Assembly (NCBI RefSeq): GCF_016056375.1
Contig: NZ_JAEDAE010000002.1
Coordinates: 620,001-684,000 of the forward strand
Length of the DNA: 64,000 nucleotides
Direction: 5' to 3'
DNA from: Hymenobacter negativus
GTDB taxonomy: Bacteria; Bacteroidota; Bacteroidia; Cytophagales; Hymenobacteraceae
In this document: positions 46,889 through 55,686 of the stretch, one piece after another
Position numbering within the stretch: the stretch's first letter is position 1
How the letters are laid out: every line of letters starts with the position of its first letter
Program-made: the position numbers and the translations under genes
The notes under the pieces: generated by a model
What the model saw: only the letters and a program-made list of their open reading frames with translations
Database searches by the model: none
What the model was told of the DNA's origin: nothing

Positions 46889-47686
46889 TTAAGAGCTCCT
46901 CAAACCTTTCCCATTTTCGGTATATACCGGTAGCTGTTGGTATATACCAGGCAGTGGTTTTTGTTTCGCCTTGGGCGCCAAAATCAGTTGCGCGAAAGCA
47001 AATGCATTGCGTACCGCTTCCCGAAAAACCCGCGATTTCGGCGGGTTTTCGAACTGGTACTTTCCTATGGCTTCACTAACTGTAACTTGGTAGCGGTCCA
47101 ACAGCATTGCCTTCCATTCACGAGATGGGATGTCTTTATGAACCAATCCCAGCCAATCAGCCAGTTTGTACACTGCGGCGCAAGCCGTAGGGTAACTGCT
47201 CGCAATGGTTTTGTTTTTGACGGCCTCCCACATTGCGTCAATCTTCGCAGCATATTCAGCCCGCTGCTTATCATCTTGCCCTTTGCATAGGCTTTCCAAG
47301 GATGGTATCGCCTTTTGGGCGAGAGGTGCTGAACCTTTCGAAATCTTGGCTCTAGCAGAAGCGAGGGAAGGAGCAGCCAAGTTCATCGAAACTGTATCTG
47401 GTGCCGTGGGCAAGCCAGCGTCCTGAACGGCGGCTAGCTGCACAGAGTCGGATTCGAAGACGACTTTTTTGAGAGGTCCTTTCGAGTTAAAAGGCGCTGC
47501 GTAATAGCTGCGCTTGGGGGTGGCCCGGCTTTCGCGCCCTTGCAAATCACGATACTCAGCCCATGGGAAACCATCACCCTCTTGACCAGATGCAACAAGA
47601 GCTTTTAAGCGCGAGAGTTCAGCGCGCATTGCTGGAGTAAACTCACTTGTATCTTCTCCAATGTGCCTTTTCATAAGGAAACTCAT
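46889..47686 (-). CDS. Conserved hypothetical at element right end
   Basis: 265 aa from ATG 47686. A longer frame to 47989 would run through the tRNA-Glu gene and was rejected. Residues ~145-240 are helical (AAKIDAMWEAVKNKTI; AVYKLADWLGLVHKDIPSREWKAMLLDRYQVTVSEAIGKY). The N-terminal part is polar and probably disordered. It is placed next to attR in the direction of the replication operon. No recognised function; a role in copy control or partition is only a guess. Confidence 0.6.
   Translation of the reverse strand: MSFLMKRHIGEDTSEFTPAMRAELSRLKALVASGQEGDGFPWAEYRDLQGRESRATPKRSYYAAPFNSKGPLKKVVFESDSVQLAAVQDAGLPTAPDTVSMNLAAPSLASARAKISKGSAPLAQKAIPSLESLCKGQDDKQRAEYAAKIDAMWEAVKNKTIASSYPTACAAVYKLADWLGLVHKDIPSREWKAMLLDRYQVTVSEAIGKYQFENPPKSRVFREAVRNAFAFAQLILAPKAKQKPLPGIYQQLPVYTENGKGLRSS
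46919..46948. repeat. Twin GGTATATACC palindromes
   Basis: The perfect 10-bp palindrome GGTATATACC occurs at 46919-46928 and 46939-46948, exactly 20 bp apart (two helical turns). They lie inside the 3' end of the 46889-47686 gene and upstream of the excisionase-like gene starting at 46821. Confidence 0.45.
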
Positions 47687-47803
47687 ACGACCGGGCCCCA
47701 GAGTGGTTTTCAACGTCCGCCTCGGTGAGTGCAGGACGAGCCACGCATGTAGAGCAACTTGATAGAACAGCGAGGCAACCAGCCATCGGCTTAGAATTTG
47801 CTT

Positions 47804-47822
47804 TGTACCCGGGGCTGTACCC
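47804..47822 (+). repeat. Integrase arm-like TGTACCC repeats, right end
   Basis: TGTACCC at 47804-47810 and 47816-47822: same sequence, orientation and 12-bp period as at 11752-11770. They lie 45 nt from the right core repeat. Confidence 0.55.
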
Positions 47823-47831
47823 CAAGTACGA

Positions 47832-47866
47832 AAAAACCCGCCCTGCGTGATGCAGAGCGGGTTTTT
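47832..47866 (-). terminator. tRNA-Glu terminator supplied by the element
   Basis: A 15-bp stem with one mismatch (AAAAACCCGC...GCGGGTTTTT) abuts the tRNA 3' end and has a T-run in tRNA orientation. Because it lies inside the element relative to the core repeat, it appears to be the element's replacement for the terminator now at 11576. Confidence 0.75.
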
Positions 47867-47867
47867 A

Positions 47868-47887
47868 GTAGTCCGTAGGGGAATCGA
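47868..47887. other. attR core within tRNA-Glu 3' end
   Basis: 20 bases identical to 11610-11629. They cover the discriminator, acceptor 3' strand and part of the T-arm of the tRNA gene, so integration leaves an intact tRNA. Confidence 0.88.
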
Positions 47888-47940
47888 ACCCCTGTTGGTA
47901 GAATGAAAATCTACTGTCCTAACCCCTAGACGAACGGACC
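47869..47940 (-). tRNA. tRNA-Glu (anticodon TTC)
   Basis: Folds as a complete 72-nt cloverleaf: acceptor GGTCCGT/ACGGACT (first pair G-U), D-arm TCTAGGGGTTAGGA, anticodon stem GTAGA/TCTAC with loop TTTTCAT (anticodon TTC), T-arm AGGGG-TTCGATT-CCCCT, discriminator A. CCA is not encoded. It is the integration target of the element. Confidence 0.96.
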
Positions 47941-47959
47941 GTTGTTCGTTTTGATGATG

Positions 47960-47989
47960 CAAAGGTACGGCGCGCTTCGTTTCGTGCAA
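47960..47989 (-). promoter_or_regulatory. Bacteroidota-type promoter of tRNA-Glu
   Basis: On the minus strand, TTG (47987-47989), 19 nt, then TACCTTTG (47960-47967), matching the TTG-N19-TAnnTTTG consensus of Bacteroidota primary sigma factors, 20 nt before the tRNA 5' end. Confidence 0.75.
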
Positions 47990-48118
47990 GTGCTTGAAGA
48001 AAAAAAAGTGCGATTTAAACCAAAGTACCCTGTTTTTCAGGCTGAAAAATTTTCACAGTGTCCTATTCCCGATAAGCCCGAACGTTTGAGACCTGGCAGC
48101 TGCCTGCTGAACCGTGCT

Positions 48119-48138
48119 GTAGTCCGAAGGGGAATCGA
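48119..48138 (-). pseudogene. Degenerate second copy of tRNA-Glu 3' end
   Basis: Matches the 20-bp core repeat with one mismatch (A for T at 48127); the matching T-loop GTTCGATTCCCC continues but the 5' half of a tRNA is absent. It is either a scar of an older integration or the remains of a tandem tRNA-Glu. Confidence 0.65.
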
Positions 48139-48187
48139 ACTCTTATTAAGGGCGGAATTGAATGTGGGCTAACCCGCGCCTGCCTGC

Positions 48188-48195
48188 TATCTTCG
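48188..48195 (+). promoter_or_regulatory. -7-like element upstream of gapA
   Basis: TATCTTCG, one base off TAnnTTTG, about 60 nt before the gapA start; no convincing -33 TTG at the expected distance. Confidence 0.3.
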
Positions 48196-48238
48196 CCCCG
48201 TGTTTCAACCGGCCGCCAGCGTGGCGGCTGGCCACTAA

Positions 48239-49264
<1,026 letters not shown>

Positions 49265-49281
49265 TTGCCGCTCCCGTAAAT

Positions 49282-49326
49282 AAACGCCGTCTGCTTTGCC
49301 ATTTGTGGCGGGCGGGCGGCGTTTTT
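49282..49326 (+). terminator. Terminator after gapA
   Basis: AAACGCCG paired with CGGCGTTT, additional GC pairing inside, followed by TTTTATTT. Confidence 0.7.
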
Positions 49327-49453
49327 ATTTGTAAGTAAAGCGTAATGGGGAGTTAGGTGGTGAGAAATCAGCTGACTTTACTCTAAAATTGCGCCCAAGC
49401 TAATTCGCACTGCTTTCTACGATATTCCGCCAAGCCTTCGCTGGGCGTCTCCC

Positions 49454-50323
49454 ATGCCCAAAACCTGCTTCATCCTCAACCCCAAGGCCGGCCCCAGCCA
49501 GCGCCACGACATGCCTGCCCTGATTGCGCGGTATTTCGGCGCGCGGGAGGCGGACTATGAAATCCGCCCCACCGAGTACGCCGGCCACGCCGTAGAACTG
49601 GCCCGAAAGGCAGCAGCCGAAGGTTTTGCAGTGGTGGCGGCCGTGGGCGGCGACGGCACCGTGAACGAGGTGGGCCGGGGCCTGCTGGGCACTGAAACCG
49701 CCTTGGGCATCATCCCCCAGGGCTCAGGCAACGGCCTGGCCCGCCACCTGAAAGTGCCCCTGGGCCTGCCCGACGCCTTGCGCCGACTGGCCGCGCCTGA
49801 CTTCAGCCGCATGGACGTGGGCGTGATAAATGGCCACCCGTTCTTCTGCACGGCCGGGCTGGGGTTTGATGCGCACGTGAGCCAGCACTTCGCCCAGGCC
49901 GGCTCGCGGGGCCTGAGCACTTACCTGCAGGTGACGCTGCGCGAATACCGCCGCTACCGGCCGGTGGCGGTGCAGGCTAACTTTGACGGCCAGGAAATTG
50001 CTACCGACTGCTACGTGCTGGCCTTCGCCAACGCCTCGCAGTACGGCAACAACGCCTACATCGCGCCCCGCGCCGACTTGCGCGACGGCCTGCTCGATGT
50101 GTGCCTGATTGACGCCCTGCCCGTGTTTCGCGCCTTCCGCGTGAGCTTGGCCATGGCCCTCGGCAACCTTCCCCAGAGCAAAGCGGCCGAATATTTCCGG
50201 GTGCCGCACGCCCGGGTAGTGGCCGCCGCGCCCATTGGCTTCCACGTCGATGGCGACTACCTGGGCCACGCCACCGAATTCGACGTGGAACTACTGCCGC
50301 TGGCTCTGGCCGTAGCGGTATAG
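49454..50323 (+). CDS. Diacylglycerol/lipid kinase (DagK/YegS-like)
   Basis: 289 aa from ATG 49454. The DAGK catalytic domain shows NPKAG at 9-13 and the nucleotide-binding GGDGTVNEV at 65-73, then QGSGNGLARHL near 95; a C-terminal beta-sandwich follows (HVDGDYLGHATEFDVELLP). It phosphorylates a lipid hydroxyl (diacylglycerol, sphingoid base or similar) at the membrane face; Bacteroidota make sphingolipids, so the substrate is open. Confidence 0.9.
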   Translation: MPKTCFILNPKAGPSQRHDMPALIARYFGAREADYEIRPTEYAGHAVELARKAAAEGFAVVAAVGGDGTVNEVGRGLLGTETALGIIPQGSGNGLARHLKVPLGLPDALRRLAAPDFSRMDVGVINGHPFFCTAGLGFDAHVSQHFAQAGSRGLSTYLQVTLREYRRYRPVAVQANFDGQEIATDCYVLAFANASQYGNNAYIAPRADLRDGLLDVCLIDALPVFRAFRVSLAMALGNLPQSKAAEYFRVPHARVVAAAPIGFHVDGDYLGHATEFDVELLPLALAVAV

Positions 50324-50330
50324 GTCATTT

Positions 50331-50466
50331 AACATTTATCAATTAACATTTAGCAGCGTTTACAAAGGACCAATCGCGCCAGTTGAACGGTCGTCAAATC
50401 GCGCCAGTTGAACGGTCGTCAAATCGCGCCAGTTGAACGGTCGTCAAATGTTAATTGATAAATGAA
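50331..50466. repeat. Three 25-bp tandem repeats inside a 19-bp inverted repeat
   Basis: A 25-bp unit starting AATCGCGCCAG is repeated three times without change (50372-50396, 50397-50421, 50422-50446). It is enclosed by CATTTATCAATTAACATTT (50333-50351) and its exact complement (50446-50464). Further TAAATGATAAATGTTAAT-like words follow up to the next start codon. Confidence 0.85.
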
Positions 50467-50498
50467 AAGATTGTTAAATGATAAATGTTAATAGATAA

Positions 50499-50834
50499 AT
50501 GAAACAGAATCGCACCGGTGTGGTCTATTCCACCAATCCTGATTTCTCTTACCAAACCGATGAGCCTGCCGCGGCTACTACGCTGCCGCCGCAACAGCAG
50601 CAGCTGCGCGTGCAGCTTGATAAGAAGCAGCGCGGTGGCAAGCAGGTCACGCTCGTCACCGGCTTTGTGGGCAACGATGGAGACTTGCAGGCCCTCGGCA
50701 AGCTTCTCAAAACCAAGTGCGGCGTGGGCGGAAGTGCCAAGGACGGCGAAATTGTGGTGCAGGGCGACTTCCGCGATAAAGTGCTGGAAGTGCTGCTAAA
50801 AGAAGGCTACAAAGCCAAAAAAGCCGGCGGCTAG
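50499..50834 (+). CDS. SUI1/eIF1-like translation factor (YciH type)
   Basis: 111 aa. The SUI1 domain fills residues ~35-105: [17 protein letters not shown], then [35 protein letters not shown]. YciH-type proteins bind the small ribosomal subunit and act on start-site fidelity. The N-terminal 34 residues are variable and Gln/Pro-rich. The gene begins right after a repeat cluster. Confidence 0.93.
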   Translation: MKQNRTGVVYSTNPDFSYQTDEPAAATTLPPQQQQLRVQLDKKQRGGKQVTLVTGFVGNDGDLQALGKLLKTKCGVGGSAKDGEIVVQGDFRDKVLEVLLKEGYKAKKAGG

Positions 50835-50891
50835 TTCCGACCGCGGGCCGGTAATGTCCGTATCCCGCTCGTCCTTGCATGCCCCGCCCCC

Positions 50892-51332
50892 ATGATGTTG
50901 CTGTATACTTGTTTCCTATCAATCCTGCCCGAAGCGGCCCGCGACGTGACATCCCTGCACGGCCGGGCCGAAAGCACAGTTATCGACGCGGTGCTGTGGC
51001 TAAAGCTGGGCGTGGAAATGGTGGGCGCGCTCATCATCGCACTGGGCATTCTCAGCGCGGGCTGGCTGCTGCTGAAAGCCTTGAGCCGGGGCCAGACGGC
51101 TGATTTTACCGCCATTCGGCTGGCGCTGGCGCGGTACCTGGCGCTGGCGCTGGAATTCCAGCTGGGGGCCGATATTTTGTCCACCGCCATTTCGCCGACC
51201 TGGGAGCAGTTGGGCAAGCTCGGGGCCATTGCCATCATTCGCACGGCCCTCAACTACTTTCTCTCCCGTGAAATGCGCGACGAGCGCGGCCAAACCAGCG
51301 CCGAAAAGCCTGTGGTGGAGCGCGCCGACTAG
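50892..51332 (+). CDS. DUF1622 membrane protein
   Basis: 146 aa with a first membrane helix after a short N-terminus (AVLWLKLGVEMVGALIIALGILSAGWLLLKAL) and a second in ALALEFQLGADILSTAI...LGAIAIIRTALNYFL, the DUF1622 signature. Function unknown; possibly a small inner-membrane protein. Its stop codon overlaps the stop of convergent kdsB by a few bases. Confidence 0.85.
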   Translation: MMLLYTCFLSILPEAARDVTSLHGRAESTVIDAVLWLKLGVEMVGALIIALGILSAGWLLLKALSRGQTADFTAIRLALARYLALALEFQLGADILSTAISPTWEQLGKLGAIAIIRTALNYFLSREMRDERGQTSAEKPVVERAD

Positions 51333-52078
51333 CCCCGCAGCCGCGCCCGCGCCCGCTCCACGTCCTCCGGCGTATCGATGCCGAACGCGTCCAGCTGCGT
51401 CTCGGCGCAACGAATCTGAAAGCCAGCTTCGAGCCAGCGCAACTGTTCCAGGCTTTCGGCAGCTTCGAGGGGCGACACGGGGAGACGCGTGAGCTGCGCC
51501 AGCACCTGCGGCTGGTAGGCATACAGGCCCAGGTGGCGCAGGTAGCGGTGGTGGGCCAGCCACTCGGCGGGCTCGCGGCCGCGCTGGTAGGGCAGGGGGT
51601 GGCGGCTGAAATACAGGGCCTGGCCCTGCTGGTTAAGCACCACTTTGGGCAGGTGCGGGCTGAATAACTCTTCCTCCGTCAGCACCGGTTTCACCAGTGT
51701 GGCGATGGCGGGCGCGGTGGCAGTATCGGCAAATAAATCAACCAAGGCGTTGATTTGGGCGGGGTGAATGAACGGCTCATCGCCCTGGATATTGACGATG
51801 CAGTGCACATCGGCCGGGCTGCCGAGCTGCTGGAAGGCCTCCCAGAGGCGGTCGGTGCCGCTGGGATGGTCGGGGCGGGTGAGCACGGCCTCCCCCCCGA
51901 AATCCTGGACGTGGCGCAGGATGCGCTCATCATCCGTAGCGACCACCACGCGGGCTAGGTTGGCCTGCCGGGCCTGCAGCACCACGCGCTGAATCATGCT
52001 CTGGCCGCCCAAATCGACGAGCGGCTTGCCGGGCAGGCGGGTGGAAGCGTAGCGGGCAGGAATGAGGCCGAGAACCAT
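51329..52078 (-). CDS. kdsB: 3-deoxy-manno-octulosonate cytidylyltransferase (CMP-Kdo synthetase)
   Basis: 249 aa from ATG 52078; the in-frame upstream extension to 52126 lacks family features. Activates Kdo with CTP for lipopolysaccharide inner-core synthesis. Visible motifs: GLIPARYASTRLPGKPL at the N-terminus, VATDD near 60, NIQGDEPF near 100, and HLGLYAY near 180. Convergent with DUF1622 and divergent from the LysM gene. Confidence 0.96.
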   Translation of the reverse strand: MVLGLIPARYASTRLPGKPLVDLGGQSMIQRVVLQARQANLARVVVATDDERILRHVQDFGGEAVLTRPDHPSGTDRLWEAFQQLGSPADVHCIVNIQGDEPFIHPAQINALVDLFADTATAPAIATLVKPVLTEEELFSPHLPKVVLNQQGQALYFSRHPLPYQRGREPAEWLAHHRYLRHLGLYAYQPQVLAQLTRLPVSPLEAAESLEQLRWLEAGFQIRCAETQLDAFGIDTPEDVERARARLRG

Positions 52079-52268
52079 GGGCGGGAGCGGGAAATGGGGA
52101 GCGGGAAGCGAGTGTAGCCCCGCCAATAAGCCCCAAATAACGGTACTGAACAGGGTTGAAACTGGCCGGGCTCAATTTCCCGCCGGTTATTGCGTTATTT
52201 TGCCTCCGCGGGCTGCCTGGCCGGCGCTCCCGGGCGGGGGCCAAGTGAATTTTGGAAGGCTTATTTAT

Positions 52269-53210
52269 ATGACTGCAATTCTTTCGTTGCTGACGCTGCT
52301 GGCCCTGGGCGGCCCCGGCCCCGGCAAACCCGGCCACGCCAAAAGTGCCCCGGCCGACTCCATTGGTCAGGAAATGCGCGGCGGCCAGCGCTTCGTGAAG
52401 CACCGCGTGGCAGCCGGCGAAACCCTGACGGCCCTCACGCGCCGCTACCACGTCACGCTGGCCGAGCTCAACGCGGCCAACCCGCAGATTAAAAACGGCC
52501 TCGGCGTAGGCCAGATTGTGTACGTGCCCCGCCCCGCCGCCGGCAAAGCCACGGCCGCTGCCGCGCCCGACAAAGCCGCCGCGCCCGTAACGGTGCCTGC
52601 CCGCTACACCGTGGCCAAGGGCGAGACCCTGTTCGGCATTGCCCGCAAGTTTCAGCTCACGCCCGATGAGTTGATTCGGCTCAACAAGCTGCCGGCTGGC
52701 GGCACCGTGCGCGTGGGCCAGCAGCTGATACTGTCCGGCGCGGCTGAGACCCCGTCGTCTGCCGCCACCACGGCTCCCAAAGCCGCGCCCGTGCGCCCGG
52801 TGGAGGTAGAAGCCGTGCCCGCCACGCCCGCCAAAGCCCCGGCCCCCGACAAACCCGCTCAGATTGCGACCGTGACCGAACGGCCCGATGAGAAGGAGGA
52901 AAAAGAGGACCACACCCCCAGCCGCGCCAGCGAAGTGCTGGCCCGCGTGGTGGAGTCCGGCCTCGGCGCGCCCATCGAAAAAAGCATTACCGACAAGTAC
53001 CTCGCCCTGCACAAAACGGCCCCCGTGGGCACCATCATGCAGGTAAAAAACAGCGGCAACGGCCTGTCGGTGTATGTGCGCGTCATCGGCAAGCTGCCCG
53101 ATACGGGCGAGAACAACAACATTCTGGTGCGCCTCTCGCCCCGCGCCGTGCAGAAGCTCGGCACCACCGACTCCCGCTTCCGCGTCGAGACGAACTACAT
53201 CCCGCAGTAG
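52269..53210 (+). CDS. Secreted protein with two LysM domains
   Basis: 313 aa from ATG 52269; the longer frame to 52062 is rejected because it overlaps kdsB and hides the signal peptide (residues 1-~22). Two LysM domains, ~45-88 (HRVAAGETLTALTRRYHVTLAEL) and ~113-158 (YTVAKGETLFGIARKFQLTPDEL), should bind peptidoglycan. An Ala/Pro/Lys-rich linker leads to a C-terminal RlpA-like beta-barrel segment (GTIMQVKNSGNGLSVYVRVIGKLP). It may be a cell-wall remodelling or anchoring protein. Confidence 0.85.
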   Translation: MTAILSLLTLLALGGPGPGKPGHAKSAPADSIGQEMRGGQRFVKHRVAAGETLTALTRRYHVTLAELNAANPQIKNGLGVGQIVYVPRPAAGKATAAAAPDKAAAPVTVPARYTVAKGETLFGIARKFQLTPDELIRLNKLPAGGTVRVGQQLILSGAAETPSSAATTAPKAAPVRPVEVEAVPATPAKAPAPDKPAQIATVTERPDEKEEKEDHTPSRASEVLARVVESGLGAPIEKSITDKYLALHKTAPVGTIMQVKNSGNGLSVYVRVIGKLPDTGENNNILVRLSPRAVQKLGTTDSRFRVETNYIPQ

Positions 53211-53228
53211 GGCGGTTGACAATTCAAC

Positions 53229-53321
53229 ACGCCTGTCATCCTGAGCGCAGCGAAGGACCTTATCACGTTGATAGTTTTCTAACGTGCTAAGGTCCTTCGC
53301 TGCGCTCAGGATGACAGGCGT
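53229..53321. repeat. Large perfect inverted repeat (REP-like)
   Basis: 34-bp arms (53229-53262, 53288-53321) are exactly complementary, and the 25-nt loop contains a second 6-bp pair (CACGTT/AACGTG). It can fold into a stem of about 40 bp. It lies between two co-directional genes and ends in TTTTTATT, so it may also act as a terminator. Confidence 0.9.
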
Positions 53322-53345
53322 TTTTATTATCCTATTATTCATCCC

Positions 53346-54098
53346 ATGAACATTGCCCAGCTCCGCCGCCAACTCGATGCGCAGTACCTGCGCTACAACC
53401 GTCCCGAGTTCATCCAGAACGACCCCATTCAAATCCCGCACCGCTTCACCCAGCGGCAGGATATCGAAATCGCGGCCTTGTTTGCGGCGCTGCTGGCCTG
53501 GGGGCAGCGGCCCACCATCATCAACAAGTGCAATGAGCTGATGCGGCGTATGGACGACGCCCCGCACCAGTTCATCACCCAACACCAAGATGAGGATTTG
53601 AAGAAGCTGCTGGGCTTCTGCCACCGCACGTTCTGCGATACCGACCTGCTGTATTTCGTGCATTTCCTGCGGCATTGGTACGGACAGCACGAGTCGCTGG
53701 AAACCGCGTTTCTGGTGGGGCACTCGCAGCGCGAGCGGCTGATAAACTTCCACCAGCACTTTTTCAGCCTGCCCGATGCGCCGCAGCGCACCCGCAAGCA
53801 CGTGGCCACGCCGGCCCGCAAATCGGCCTGCAAGCGGGTGAACATGTACCTGCGCTGGCTGGTGCGCCGCGATGGGCACGGCGTGGACTTCGGCCTCTGG
53901 ACCCGCCTCTCGCCCGTCGACCTCATCATGCCCATCGACCTGCACGTGGAGCGCCAGGCCCGCCCCCTGGGCCTGCTCACCCGCAAGCTCGTAGACTGGG
54001 AGGCCGCCGAAGAGCTGACAGCTAATCTGCGGTTATTGGACCCGACGGACCCGGTGAAGTACGACTTTGCCCTGTTTGGGGCGGGGGTGGATAAGTAG
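53346..54098 (+). CDS. TIGR02757 (DUF2400) family protein
   Basis: 250 aa, helical. Features: NDPIQIPHRFTQRQDIEIAALFAALLAWGQR at ~25-55, FCDTDLLYFVHFLRHWYG near 95-115, RVNMYLRWLVRRDGHGVDFGLW near 160-185, PIDLHVERQAR near 195. The family is related to helix-hairpin-helix DNA-repair glycosylase folds and is widespread in Bacteroidota, but no activity is known. Confidence 0.9.
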   Translation: MNIAQLRRQLDAQYLRYNRPEFIQNDPIQIPHRFTQRQDIEIAALFAALLAWGQRPTIINKCNELMRRMDDAPHQFITQHQDEDLKKLLGFCHRTFCDTDLLYFVHFLRHWYGQHESLETAFLVGHSQRERLINFHQHFFSLPDAPQRTRKHVATPARKSACKRVNMYLRWLVRRDGHGVDFGLWTRLSPVDLIMPIDLHVERQARPLGLLTRKLVDWEAAEELTANLRLLDPTDPVKYDFALFGAGVDK

Positions 54099-54121
54099 GT
54101 TTAATAGCCGACCGAGTAATC

Positions 54122-54808
54122 ATGGGAAATCAATTTTACTTTATTCTGACTAATCGAATAAAACTGGCCGGTCTAATGATTGGAGGATTGTTACTGCTGA
54201 TGTTTGGCCTGAAAACCGTCGACACACTAACCGCACCGTTGGCAGTTAGCAAGACTGTGAAGTTGCTGGTATTTCTTGTTTGGATGGCGGGAGGCTTGTA
54301 TCTACTTTACCGACTATCAAAGAAGTTTAGCGGGGAAGCGGCATTGATTACAATTTCGTCTGATAAGCTGGTAATTGCTCGCTCGGATGCTGGAACGGAA
54401 AAGCAAATTCTATTGGCGTCCATTACAGCCTACCGTCATTCAACCTATAATTCGGACGATATTTTGCGCTTGAAGATGCGCGATGGTACGCGCACTAGTC
54501 TTGTAATTAGTGACTTCTTTCATGGAGGGCAGAGCTTGCACTTTGCCGCAATGGTAACAGCGCTTGAAACAGCCGTGGCGGAGCAACTGCGTTTGAATGA
54601 GCAACCGGTGACATTGCGTGAAAAGACACTTTTTGAAAAGCCGATTTCAACGGTTTTACTAGGTCCATTTGCCGCCTTGATGGTTTGGATGACTTGGGCG
54701 CAGATGCACCGCCTCCACACTTCCGGTAGCTTTTTCTCGGCTTGGGGGATTTTCAGCGCCTATCTGGTTGCGTGGATTGCCGCTCGTGAGCGGCGAAATG
54801 AAAAGTGA
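54122..54808 (+). CDS. Membrane protein with bacterial PH-like domain
   Basis: 228 aa. Two N-terminal membrane helices (~12-65), a cytosolic beta-rich domain (~75-170: ALITISSDKLVIARSD, QILLASITAYRH, LRLKMRDGTRTSLVI), then two more helices (~180-215). This plan resembles STM3941-like/bPH proteins. No enzymatic motif; lower GC than neighbours. Confidence 0.6.
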   Translation: MGNQFYFILTNRIKLAGLMIGGLLLLMFGLKTVDTLTAPLAVSKTVKLLVFLVWMAGGLYLLYRLSKKFSGEAALITISSDKLVIARSDAGTEKQILLASITAYRHSTYNSDDILRLKMRDGTRTSLVISDFFHGGQSLHFAAMVTALETAVAEQLRLNEQPVTLREKTLFEKPISTVLLGPFAALMVWMTWAQMHRLHTSGSFFSAWGIFSAYLVAWIAARERRNEK

Positions 54809-54901
54809 ATTGCCTATCAGAACTGCAAGCGGGTAATTCGATTTCCGTTTCTCCCGGCAAACCGATAATTTGGCCAGACTTACATCCCAATGCTTTATTG
54901 C

Positions 54902-55648
54902 ATGAGTGCCACTATTACTTCAACTGCCGAATCATCTGCTAGTTCATCAGCCACCTTGCACAGCCATCTGGTGCTGGTGCGCATGGGCCTGATGCTGGCC
55001 GGCATTCTCATTCCGGCCTTCGCATTGCCGCTTATTGTGGTGGGCTGCCTGTTCCTGAGCGACGGCGACCGCACCTGGGGCGGGGGCCTGTTGCTGGCCA
55101 GCGTGCCGATGCTGGCCGTGGCCTGGCCCTTGCTGCGGCGCAGCATGCTGCCCGTACTGGCCACCCTCACGCCCAAAAACCTGCGCCTGGAGCCGCGCGG
55201 CCGTAGCATCGCCTACGGCGTACCGCCGACCGACTACCCGCTGAGCGAAATGGTGGGCTACGGCGAGTTGGCCTCGCAGGGCGGCGCTCATATCAAGCTC
55301 TACCCCAGCCACGGCCCTATGCTGCAACTGGCCGACCGCCCTAAACGGGGCATTCCCGCCGCCGAAACCAGCCTGCCCGGTCTCGTGGATGCCGTCACCC
55401 TTGGCCGCACCTTGCAGGGCCAAATGGTTGCCGCTGGCACGCCCGACGAAAGCCTGCACCGCCCCAATTTCTACCAGGGCGGCTTCGGCCGCGCCCTGGC
55501 CTGGCTGTGCTACGCCTTGATGGCCCTGGGCGCGGCGTTGCTGCTGGTGCCCGGCGTGGACTGGACGGTGAGCCTGCGCCTGTTCACCTTCACCGCGCTG
55601 TATCTGAGCCTGTACCGCCGCAACCAGCGGACCGCGCCAACAGCGTAG
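54902..55648 (+). CDS. Membrane protein, unknown
   Basis: 248 aa from ATG 54902 (ATG 54890 would add four residues). Two helices at ~25-75, a central soluble region (~85-190) with beta-strands (LRLEPRGRSIAYGVPPTDYPLSEMVGYG) and two C-terminal helices. It shares the helix-soluble-helix plan of the preceding protein, though the two are not obviously homologous. Function unknown. Confidence 0.6.
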   Translation: MSATITSTAESSASSSATLHSHLVLVRMGLMLAGILIPAFALPLIVVGCLFLSDGDRTWGGGLLLASVPMLAVAWPLLRRSMLPVLATLTPKNLRLEPRGRSIAYGVPPTDYPLSEMVGYGELASQGGAHIKLYPSHGPMLQLADRPKRGIPAAETSLPGLVDAVTLGRTLQGQMVAAGTPDESLHRPNFYQGGFGRALAWLCYALMALGAALLLVPGVDWTVSLRLFTFTALYLSLYRRNQRTAPTA

Positions 55649-55686
55649 CCTGCTTGCCGCACTGCCAGGGTGGTTATGTTGCCGCC

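Noticed and set aside
11610-47887. Conjugative ICE
   Set aside because: No relaxase, coupling protein, Tra or type IV secretion gene seen in any frame listed.
47687-47989. Extension of the right-end hypothetical to 47989
   Set aside because: Would be translated through the tRNA-Glu gene and att core.
50372-50446. Tandem repeats as a CRISPR array
   Set aside because: Units are contiguous without variable spacers and no cas gene is present.
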